Assembly (NCBI GenBank): GCA_025936205.1
Contig: JAICTU010000569.1
Location: 1 to 5,416 of the forward strand
DNA from: Polyangiaceae bacterium
GTDB taxonomy: Bacteria; Myxococcota; Polyangia; Polyangiales; Polyangiaceae
DNA: 5,416 nucleotides
Direction of reading: 5' to 3'
The translations under genes and the position numbers were made by a program. The notes under the pieces are model-generated. The model was not told where the DNA came from. It saw nothing but the letters and a program-made list of their open reading frames with translations, and did no database searches. Below are positions 1-5,416 of this stretch, piece after piece. Each line of letters opens with the position of its first letter. The first letter of the stretch is position 1.

Positions 1-423
1 CCAGTGTGACAAAAGGAGCCGCTACCCCGGCTGCGACGGGTCACGTGCGCCCTGGAACCTTGCTTCCGCTGTCCTGCGTTCTCCGACAGGGCCAGCATCG
101 CCCGTGGACCCTCGCTCCGACCTTTGGCTACCGCGCGCGCGGAGGCGTCGCCGAGTCGCGGCGCCAAGGTACCGAGTCGTCCAGCGCGCCTCGCTGCGCG
201 GTCGCATCGCCTGCGGGCCTCGTTGCCCGGGCCACGGCGCAGCATCAGCGTCTGGTCGCGCCCTGCCTGCGTCAGCGCATGGGCAGTGGACACATGCTGG
301 CGTCGAACGGCGGCGCGCAGCTGCGAGCCCTACTGCTCTCGCTCGAGCTCGGCGCCGGCCCGCGTGGCCGTCGCCCGGTGTGGCGGTTGCGACATCCACG
401 CCGCCCAGGCAAAGTGCGGCTCG
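1..423. other. Upstream region without a convincing gene
   Basis: I see no recognisable gene here. Frames are open on both strands, but their translations are rich in Arg, Cys and Trp, show no domain motif, and use many A- or T-ending codons, unlike the genes downstream. The in-frame extension of ktrB back to 124 gives about 100 residues of this kind, so I do not count it as coding. No tRNA T-loop, rRNA or riboswitch core was recognised, and no convincing -35/-10 pair. The one structure seen is a small inverted repeat at the left edge: AGCCG at 17-21 pairs with CGGCT at 28-32, with an outer GTGAC (6-10) / GTCAC (40-44) pair. The ktrB promoter presumably lies in this region, which is inference from gene order. 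Confidence 0.55.
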
Positions 424-2241
424 ATGAGCGCGCCAGACGCGAGCGAGGAGTTCCCGCCTTCGCAGCCAGCTCGCGGCAGCCTCGCACCCGAGCGCGCCGC
501 GCGTTTCCCATCGCTGCGAACGGTCACGGCGTGTCTGCTGCTGGCGGCGCTCGCGATCGACTTCCTGTACCCGATGCAGGGCTGGCTCACGCCAGTGCTG
601 CTGAGCGCGCTCAGCTCGCTGCTCTTGCCCTGGGCGCTCGCCCTGCTGCGCAGCTCCGGGCCGCCGCGAGAAGATGCGGTCGAGTTGCTGGTGCTGCGGC
701 TCTCGCTGCTGGTGCTGGCGCTGGTGTTGCTCTCCGCCAAGTGGTGGCTGTGGCAGGCGACCGCTGTGGCCAGCGAGAGTTTTCGGGGCTCTTCGCGCAG
801 CTATGGGGTAGTGCTCGCGATCGTGGTCGCGGCCGGCGCGTTCGGGCGCGGCTTGCGCCTGGCGCGCTTCTCGGCCGTGATCAGCGAGCGCCCGGCGCGG
901 GTGATCATGGCTTCCTTCGCGGGAGTCGGCATGCTCGGAGGGCTCGTGCTCTCGCTGCCCGTGTCGCTACAGCATGTACATCAGCTGTCGATGGTGGACA
1001 ATTTGTTCATGGCCTTCAGCGCGGTGTGCGTCACGGGCCTCTCCGTGAACAACCTGTCCGCCACCTACACCTGGTTCGGCCAGGGGGTGTTGTGCCTGTT
1101 GATCCAGGTCGGCGGCCTCGGCATCATGGTGCTGTCGGCGGCGGTCGCCCTGTTCACCGGGCAGCGGTTGCGGGTCAAGAGCAGCGCCTTCCTGGCGGAG
1201 TCGGTCGACGCAGACTCCATCGCTCAGCTGCGCAAGGTGATCGTCGGCATCATCGCGTCCACGTTTCTGATCGAGTTCATCGGCGCGCTGATCTTGTATG
1301 CGCGCTTCTCGGGCCTGGCCAGCTTGCCCTCGAATGGAGGGGGGCCACCGGCCGCTACGCGCGCCGAGGCGGTGTGGGCGGCGATCTTTCACGCCGTGAG
1401 CGCGTTTTGCAACGCCGGGTTCTCCAGCTTCGATTCCGGGCTCGAGCCGTTCGTGGGTGACCCGCTGGTGCTCGGCTCCGTCACCTCGTTGATCGTGCTG
1501 GGCGGCATCGGCTTTCCAGTGATCCAGGAGCTGGCCGGGCGCGGCCTCTTCTGGTCCCTGCGGCGGCGCCGCGAGCGCCTCAGCCTGCACGCCCGCGTGG
1601 CGCTGCGCTCCACGGGCCTGTTGCTGCTGGCCATGACGCTCGCCTACCTGCTGCTCGAGTGGCGCGGTACGTTGCAGCATCTCAGCTGGTTCGAGCGCGT
1701 GCTGGCAGCGCTCTTTCATTCCGCCTCCTGCCGCACCGCCGGCTTCAGTGTGGTCGATCTCGGCGCGCTGCAGCCCGCGACGGTGATGTTGACCTGCATC
1801 GCGATGTTCATCGGCGCCTGTCCGGGATCTTGCGCGGGTGGCATCAAGACGACAACGGTCGCCGTCATGTTCGCGGGGCTGCGTTCCGAGCTGCATGGCC
1901 GGCCCGCGAGGCTGTTCGATCGCATGCTACCCAGCGCCACCACGCGCAAGGCGGTCGGCGTCGTGTTCATGAGCGCGGCGCTGCTGAGCGTGATGCTCTT
2001 CTTGATCTTGCTGGTCGAGCCGCATCGGCCGCTGGAGCTGGCCTTCGAGGCGTTCAGCGCGTTTTCGACCACGGGCCTGTCGATGGGCGTGACGCCGAAC
2101 CTGAGCATCGCCGGCAAATTGCTGGTGCTGCTGACCATGTACTTCGGCCGCATCGGTCCGCTCACGCTGGCTCTCGCCGTCTCGGGCCGCGTCGATGCGC
2201 CTCCCGTTCAGCTGCCGAGCGAACGCGTGTTGATCGGCTGA
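424..2241 (+). CDS. ktrB: TrkH/KtrB-family potassium uptake pore protein with N-terminal membrane extension
   Basis: This is the membrane pore subunit of a Ktr/Trk K+ uptake system, 605 aa from the ATG at 424. The family fold is four M1-P-M2 repeats, and all four filter loops are visible: VTGLS (G205), NAGFS (G332), TAGFS (G440) and TTGLS (G551). Glycine at all four positions is the K+-selective pattern. The intramembrane gating loop lies at 464-478 (GACPGSCAGGIKTTT), and the C-terminal GRIGPLTLAL carries the conserved Arg at 576. The core begins near residue 158. Before it are about four extra hydrophobic segments (roughly 34-49, 56-75, 86-108 and 127-141), which makes the protein longer than the usual ~450-aa KtrB. 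I chose 424 because the next ATG (residue 51) would remove the first hydrophobic segment, and the reading upstream looks non-coding. The Shine-Dalgarno is weak. ktrA follows after 31 nt, so the pair is probably one operon. Whether the gene is called trkH or ktrB is a matter of naming; the single-RCK partner favours Ktr. Confidence 0.93.
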   Translation: MSAPDASEEFPPSQPARGSLAPERAARFPSLRTVTACLLLAALAIDFLYPMQGWLTPVLLSALSSLLLPWALALLRSSGPPREDAVELLVLRLSLLVLALVLLSAKWWLWQATAVASESFRGSSRSYGVVLAIVVAAGAFGRGLRLARFSAVISERPARVIMASFAGVGMLGGLVLSLPVSLQHVHQLSMVDNLFMAFSAVCVTGLSVNNLSATYTWFGQGVLCLLIQVGGLGIMVLSAAVALFTGQRLRVKSSAFLAESVDADSIAQLRKVIVGIIASTFLIEFIGALILYARFSGLASLPSNGGGPPAATRAEAVWAAIFHAVSAFCNAGFSSFDSGLEPFVGDPLVLGSVTSLIVLGGIGFPVIQELAGRGLFWSLRRRRERLSLHARVALRSTGLLLLAMTLAYLLLEWRGTLQHLSWFERVLAALFHSASCRTAGFSVVDLGALQPATVMLTCIAMFIGACPGSCAGGIKTTTVAVMFAGLRSELHGRPARLFDRMLPSATTRKAVGVVFMSAALLSVMLFLILLVEPHRPLELAFEAFSAFSTTGLSMGVTPNLSIAGKLLVLLTMYFGRIGPLTLALAVSGRVDAPPVQLPSERVLIG

Positions 2242-2259
2242 GCAGGCAGACCTCGTTGC

Positions 2260-2265
2260 AAGGAG
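2260..2265 (+). promoter_or_regulatory. Shine-Dalgarno sequence of ktrA
   Basis: AAGGAG lies 7 nt before the ATG at 2273. It is the clearest ribosome binding site in the window and fixes the ktrA start. It sits in the 31-nt gap after the ktrB stop, so ktrA can be initiated independently on a shared transcript. Confidence 0.85.
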
Positions 2266-2272
2266 TACACGC

Positions 2273-2953
2273 ATGGTCCTCAAGGCTCCCAAGAAAGTGC
2301 TGGTGATTGGCGTCGGTCGCCTCGGCGGCTCACTGATCGACGAACTCTGGGAGAATGGCTGCGACCTGATCGTGGTGGACAAAGATCCGGACGCGATCGA
2401 CTCGATCAAGAGCAAGGCCTCGGCGGCCTTCGTGGCCGACGCCACCGATCCGCGGGTGCTCGACAACGTGCAAGCGCGCGACGTGGACGTGGCCGTCGTC
2501 ACCGCGGGCGAGGCCTTCGAGGGGGTGGTGATGTGCGTCTCGCTGCTGGTCGAGCTGGGGGTGAAGATCATCTTCGCGCGCGCCGCCAATCCGCGGCAGG
2601 CGCGCGTGCTCGAGCGGCTGGGCGCCACGCGCGCCATTCAGGTCGAAAACGAGATGGGGCATCGTCTCGCAGTCCAGGTACTGAATCCGGTCTCCAGTCA
2701 CTTGCTCGATTACGCCACGCATTTTCGCGTGGTGCCCTGGGTCGCCACCGAGCGCTACCTGGGCAAGGCCTTGAGCGAGGCGAACTTTCGCCGCTTCGAG
2801 CTGAACGTGATCGGCTGGTTCGATGGCAACGCAGCCGACAAGCCGCGCATGAACTTTGCCGCCGGCGACTACGTGATCCAGTCGGGTCACACGCTGCTGC
2901 TGGTCGGCGAGGAAGAGGCCATCCAGCGTTTCCTGGCCAAGGCCGAGGGCTGA
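2273..2953 (+). CDS. ktrA: KtrA/TrkA-type RCK regulatory subunit of the potassium transporter
   Basis: This is the cytosolic gating subunit that docks on the KtrB pore, 226 aa, the normal size for a single-RCK KtrA (E. coli TrkA has two RCK units and is about twice as long). The N-terminal RCK_N Rossmann domain (about 7-130) has the GVGRLG nucleotide-binding loop (G13, G15, G18), an acidic residue at the end of the second strand (D36 in VVDKD) that contacts the ribose, and ADATDP at 55-60. ARAANPRQARVLERLGATR leads into the dimer-crossover region. RCK_C (about 138-224) ends in the typical GDYVIQSGHTLLLVG segment, where KtrA proteins bind a small ligand (c-di-AMP in Firmicutes; ligand unknown here). 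In the family, octameric rings of KtrA bind ATP or ADP and open or close the pore. Start and spacing are supported by AAGGAG 7 nt upstream. It follows ktrB directly, as expected for one complex. Confidence 0.95.
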   Translation: MVLKAPKKVLVIGVGRLGGSLIDELWENGCDLIVVDKDPDAIDSIKSKASAAFVADATDPRVLDNVQARDVDVAVVTAGEAFEGVVMCVSLLVELGVKIIFARAANPRQARVLERLGATRAIQVENEMGHRLAVQVLNPVSSHLLDYATHFRVVPWVATERYLGKALSEANFRRFELNVIGWFDGNAADKPRMNFAAGDYVIQSGHTLLLVGEEEAIQRFLAKAEG

Positions 2954-3067
2954 AAGCTGCGCCCGCCGGCCGCAGAGGTTCCACGGTGGCACAGCCGGGG
3001 CCGCCGGGCTCGCGCCGGGCCTGTGCGGCCATTGCTGGCGCGGGCCTTCGATGCTACGCGGGGTGGC
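2954..3067. other. Intergenic stretch between ktrA and lysA
   Basis: These 114 nt are very GC-rich. They contain a 7-bp direct repeat GCCGGGC (3003-3009 and 3014-3020) and a 7-bp inverted repeat GGCCGCA (2968-2974) / TGCGGCC (3024-3030) separated by 49 nt. Neither is followed by a T-run, so no intrinsic terminator is supported. No clear promoter is seen, and lysA could be read through from ktrA or have its own start here. Confidence 0.45.
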
Positions 3068-4330
3068 ATGAGCGCCCTGACTCCCGAGCTTCTCAGCGAA
3101 ATCGCCCGTCGGCACGGCACCCCCGTGTACGTGTACGATGCGTCGATCGTGCGCCGGCAGCTGGGCACGTTGCGCTCGTTCGATCGCGTGCGCTACGCGC
3201 AGAAGGCCTGCCCGAACCTGCACATGCTGCGGCTGTTGCGCAGCGAGGGCGCGTTCGTGGACTGCGTGTCGTTAGGGGAGCTGGAGCGCGCGCTGCTGGC
3301 CGGGTTTTCGCCCGACCCCGGGCGGCACGAGATCGTCTTCACCGCGGACATCTTGACCGAAGAGGTCCTGGCGCGCGTGGTCGAGACGGGAGTGCCGGTG
3401 AACGCGGGCTCCTCGGACATGCTCACGCAGCTGGGCGAGCGGCGGCGCGGACATCCCGTGTGGCTGCGCGTGAATCCGGGCTTCGGCCACGGTCACAGCA
3501 AGAAGACGAACACGGGCGGCGAGTCGAGCAAGCACGGCATCTGGCACGAGACGCTGAACGACGCGCTCGCGCGCATCCAGGCGTACGATCTGGATCTGGT
3601 CGGCCTGCACATGCACATCGGCTCCGGCGCGGACATCGAGCACCTCGGCAGGGTGTGCGACGCGATGGTCGGGCAGGTCGAGCGGCTGAAGGCAGCGGGG
3701 CGCGATCTGCGTGCCATCTCCGCGGGCGGAGGTCTGCCGATTCCGTATCGCAAGGGCGACCCCCAGCTGGACCCGGCGGCGCACTTCCGGCTCTGGAACG
3801 ACGCTCGCCGGCGCATCGAAAGCCTGTTGGGCCACCCGGTGACGCTGGAGATCGAACCCGGGCGCTACCTGGTCGCCGCGTCGGGGGTGCTGCTGTCGGA
3901 GGTGCGCGCGATCAAGGACGTCGGCGCGAATCACTTCACGCTGGTCGACGCCGGCTTCAACGATCTGATGCGCCCGACCATGTATGGCGCGCACCACGAG
4001 CTCTCGCTGATCCCGCGCTCTAGCTCCGGAGCTAGCTCCGGATCCGGCGCGGGCCGGCGCCTGCGGCCGAGCATCGTCGCGGGTCCGCTGTGCGAGTCGG
4101 GCGATGTGTTCACGCAGGACAGCAGCGGCAACGTGATGGCGCGCGAGTTCCCGGAGGCGAGCGTCGGCGACTTGCTGGTGTTCTCCGACGCAGGCGCCTA
4201 TGGCGCCAGCATGAGCAGCAACTACAACTCGCGGCCGCTCGCGCCCGAGGTGCTCGTGGATGGCGGGGAGATCCGCCTGATCCGCCGCCGGCAGCGCATG
4301 GACGAGCTGCTCGCCCTCGAAGCGACCTGA
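3068..4330 (+). CDS. lysA: Diaminopimelate decarboxylase (lysine biosynthesis, last step)
   Basis: This PLP enzyme converts meso-diaminopimelate to L-lysine and CO2 in the cytosol. It is a fold type III (alanine racemase-like) decarboxylase, 420 aa from ATG 3068, the same length as I recall for E. coli LysA. The barrel domain carries the PLP lysine K46 in RYAQKA, HMHIGSG at 181-187, the phosphate-binding SAGGG at 218-222 and EIEPGR at 261-266. The C-terminal domain supplies DAGFNDLMRP (294-303), the partner-subunit active-site Cys 342 in CESGDVF, and Y378 in GAYGASMSSNYNSRP. FGHGHSKKTNTGGESSKHGI (about 138-157) is almost the same as the E. coli sequence as I recall it. A Ser/Gly-rich insert lies at 318-329 in a loop before IVAGP. 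A GTG at 3023 in frame would add 15 residues, but the alignment of LTPELL with the E. coli N-terminus favours 3068; GGGGTGG just upstream is at best a weak Shine-Dalgarno. The gene converges on the cyclase gene. Confidence 0.97.
   Translation: MSALTPELLSEIARRHGTPVYVYDASIVRRQLGTLRSFDRVRYAQKACPNLHMLRLLRSEGAFVDCVSLGELERALLAGFSPDPGRHEIVFTADILTEEVLARVVETGVPVNAGSSDMLTQLGERRRGHPVWLRVNPGFGHGHSKKTNTGGESSKHGIWHETLNDALARIQAYDLDLVGLHMHIGSGADIEHLGRVCDAMVGQVERLKAAGRDLRAISAGGGLPIPYRKGDPQLDPAAHFRLWNDARRRIESLLGHPVTLEIEPGRYLVAASGVLLSEVRAIKDVGANHFTLVDAGFNDLMRPTMYGAHHELSLIPRSSSGASSGSGAGRRLRPSIVAGPLCESGDVFTQDSSGNVMAREFPEASVGDLLVFSDAGAYGASMSSNYNSRPLAPEVLVDGGEIRLIRRRQRMDELLALEAT
4020..4047. repeat. 12-bp tandem, palindromic repeat inside lysA
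   Basis: CTAGCTCCGGAG (4020-4031) is followed directly by CTAGCTCCGGAT (4032-4043), 11 of 12 bases identical. The phase is a multiple of three, so it encodes a repeated Ser-Ser-Gly-small unit (SSGA then SSGS) with no frameshift. The array is self-complementary: 4020-4035 is a perfect 16-bp palindrome, 4025-4042 a perfect 18-bp palindrome, and CCGGATCCGG at 4038-4047 a 10-bp one. It likely arose by slippage or a small duplication and could form a hairpin in DNA or mRNA. Confidence 0.85.
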
Positions 4331-4347
4331 GCCTCACTCCTGGCGCC
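4331..4347. other. Short convergent gap between lysA and the cyclase gene
   Basis: Only 17 nt separate the two stop codons. It contains GGCGCC (4342-4347), but no stem followed by a T-run on either strand, so no bidirectional intrinsic terminator is supported. Transcripts may overlap at their 3' ends or end by Rho. Confidence 0.6.
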
Positions 4348-5364
4348 TCAGCGGTTGCCGATCGTCGCGTCTTCGGCGTTGCCGGAAGCCGGCGCGGGCC
4401 AGCGGATGAACTCCAGGGTCGCGACGCGGCCGACGCGCACCAGCGTGCCGGGTCGGACTGATACCTCCATGCCCTTGACGACGGGTTGACCATCGACCTC
4501 GGTGGGCTGTTCCGAGACACAACGCAAGAGCAGCGCCTCCGGCTGCCGGTGCAGCTCGAAATGCCAGCGCGAGATCTTTCGCGTCTCCATCTCGTCCGGC
4601 AGGAGCAGCACGACGTCATTGGCGGGCACGCCGTCGCTCTCGCGCAGGCGCCCGAAGCGGATGGTGTCCTGGTTTGGCAGCGGCAGCTCTTCGCCGGTCT
4701 CGAGGATGCGCACCGCGTCGGGGAACGCCTCGGGGTCGCGCCAGTCGAGCGAAAACACGCTGACCAGGCGCGCGATGCCCTTGAGCTCGAGCGGGCCCAG
4801 CGCGCGGGCGCAGCTGCGCAGGCTGGTGGGTAGCTCGTGGAAGGCCTCGCGCGTGATGCGGATCTCGCCGGGCGCGGCGCTGGCGGTGATGCGCGCGGTG
4901 AGGTTCACGGCGTCGCCCGTCACGTGCGTCTCATCGGTGAGCACGGGCCCGAAGTGGATGCCGATGCGCACGCGCAGCTGCTGATCGCGGCTGCTCAGCA
5001 GGTTGTCGGCCGCGATCGCCTTCTCCAGCTCGACGCAGGCCAGGGCCGCCGCCTCGGCGCTCGCAAAAGCGACCAGCGCGCTGTCGCCGCCCGTCTCGAC
5101 GATGCGCCCGCCGCCCGCGAGCACTGGCTCGCGCAGCAGGTCGAAGTGCCGCTGTTGCAAGCGCCGTCCCGCTTCATCGCCGAAGCGCGCGAAGTGATCC
5201 GTCGAGCCCACCACGTCCGAGAAGACGATCGCGCGATCCTTTTCGAAGCGGCGCTTGAGCTCTCGCGACAGGAGCTCCTGCAGCCGGATGATCTCCGTCA
5301 TCGACAATGACCCGATCGCCTCGGGCAGCGGCAGTTCCGTCTTGTCCGTCTTGTCGCTGGACAT
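4348..5364 (-). CDS. Class III nucleotidyl cyclase with C-terminal FHA domain
   Basis: This is a 338-aa signalling enzyme predicted to make a cyclic nucleotide from ATP or GTP. No signal peptide or membrane segment is visible, so it should be cytosolic. Residues 20-42 form a charged, probably helical lead-in (possible coiled coil). The cyclase domain (about 43-205) has both metal-binding aspartates, D50 in VFSDVVGST and D94 in ETGGDS, and the transition-state pair N154 and R158 in AVNLTAR. The position where adenylyl cyclases carry Lys is E90 (IVETGGD), as in guanylyl cyclases, and the partner position (usually Asp/Thr or Cys/Ser) is H147. The FHA domain (about 234-321) shows the phosphothreonine-binding pattern FGR (R239), SRWH (S265, H268) and VDG (291-292). 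ATG 5364 keeps the helical lead-in; Met22 is an alternative start, and neither has a strong Shine-Dalgarno. Family and architecture are firm; nucleotide specificity is not. Confidence 0.92.
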   Translation of the reverse strand: MSSDKTDKTELPLPEAIGSLSMTEIIRLQELLSRELKRRFEKDRAIVFSDVVGSTDHFARFGDEAGRRLQQRHFDLLREPVLAGGGRIVETGGDSALVAFASAEAAALACVELEKAIAADNLLSSRDQQLRVRIGIHFGPVLTDETHVTGDAVNLTARITASAAPGEIRITREAFHELPTSLRSCARALGPLELKGIARLVSVFSLDWRDPEAFPDAVRILETGEELPLPNQDTIRFGRLRESDGVPANDVVLLLPDEMETRKISRWHFELHRQPEALLLRCVSEQPTEVDGQPVVKGMEVSVRPGTLVRVGRVATLEFIRWPAPASGNAEDATIGNR

Positions 5365-5365
5365 G

Positions 5366-5416
5366 CTAGCGCCGCCGTCTCAGCTCATCGAGCTGCGCGG
5401 GAGGCTCCGGTTTCGG
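5366..5416 (-). CDS. Possible C-terminal tail of an upstream gene (partial)
   Basis: Reading leftwards from the window edge, one - strand frame gives 16 residues, PKPEPPAQLDELRRRR, then a TAG at 5368-5366, one base before the cyclase ATG. The proline- and charge-rich tail and the tight spacing would suit a gene translationally coupled to the cyclase. The evidence is thin: the segment is very short, the two other frames also end nearby, and it has no recognisable family. I cannot assign a function. Confidence 0.3.
   Translation of the reverse strand, partial: PKPEPPAQLDELRRRR

Noticed and set aside
1..110. A riboswitch (cobalamin, c-di-GMP or c-di-AMP type) upstream of ktrB
   Set aside because: A few short strings looked suggestive, but none of the conserved cores is present in order, and the segment is over 300 nt from the ktrB start.
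22..399. 125-residue - strand open frame whose stop falls in the left-edge hairpin
   Set aside because: It is Arg-rich and low in hydrophobic residues, with many A/T-ending codons, no Shine-Dalgarno and no recognisable motif. The terminator-like hairpin alone is not enough to call a gene.
124..423. Extending ktrB upstream to an ATG at 124
   Set aside because: The added 100 residues are Cys-, Trp- and Arg-rich and unlike a transporter N-terminus. ATG 424 already keeps all hydrophobic segments.
6..1460. Long + strand open frame overlapping the start of ktrB
   Set aside because: It shares most of its length with ktrB in another frame, its translation is Arg/Ala/Gly-rich without domains, and it stays open only because GC-rich DNA has few stops.
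967..1896. 309-residue - strand open frame opposite ktrB
   Set aside because: It is an antisense shadow: Gln-, His- and Arg-rich, with no domain, lying over a strongly supported membrane protein gene.
2533..4023. 496-residue + strand open frame across ktrA and lysA
   Set aside because: It overlaps two firmly identified genes in a different frame, and its translation is Arg/Ala/Gly-rich with no motif.
4486..5310. + strand open frames opposite the cyclase gene
   Set aside because: The - strand reading has complete cyclase and FHA motifs; the + strand readings are low-complexity shadows.

Overview
The window is GC-rich, with G or C at most third codon positions of the genes. It holds four well-supported bacterial genes. 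The base composition, a soluble class III cyclase carrying an FHA domain, and a Ktr-type potassium system with a long membrane extension would fit a myxobacterium or related deltaproteobacterial lineage. That assignment is inference from style, because there is no rRNA or other phylogenetic marker here.

Layout: 1-423 has no convincing gene, although several frames stay open because GC-rich DNA has few stops. A potassium uptake pair follows on the + strand. ktrB (424-2241) encodes a TrkH/KtrB-family pore protein with all four selectivity-filter glycines and an extra N-terminal membrane region. ktrA (2273-2953) encodes its single-RCK, nucleotide-binding gating subunit. The two are 31 nt apart and ktrA has a strong Shine-Dalgarno sequence. 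After 114 nt without a recognised feature comes lysA (3068-4330, + strand), diaminopimelate decarboxylase. It closely resembles the enterobacterial form but carries a Ser/Gly-rich insert encoded by 12-bp tandem, palindromic DNA. Facing it on the - strand, 17 nt away tail to tail, is a class III nucleotidyl cyclase with a C-terminal FHA domain (4348-5364). Immediately upstream of the cyclase, the last 47-51 nt of the window may hold the tail of another - strand gene.

How the genes work together: KtrB and KtrA should form one membrane complex for K+ uptake, gated by nucleotide binding to KtrA. LysA performs the last step of lysine synthesis and has no evident functional link to the K+ genes. 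The cyclase is probably a cytosolic signalling enzyme that makes a cyclic nucleotide and docks to phosphothreonine partners through FHA. Its substrate-selecting positions are unusual (Glu, then His), so its product (cAMP or cGMP) cannot be assumed.

I do not see a wholly new system. The best leads are the atypical cyclase active site coupled to FHA, the N-terminal membrane extension of KtrB, and the tandem palindromic insert inside lysA.
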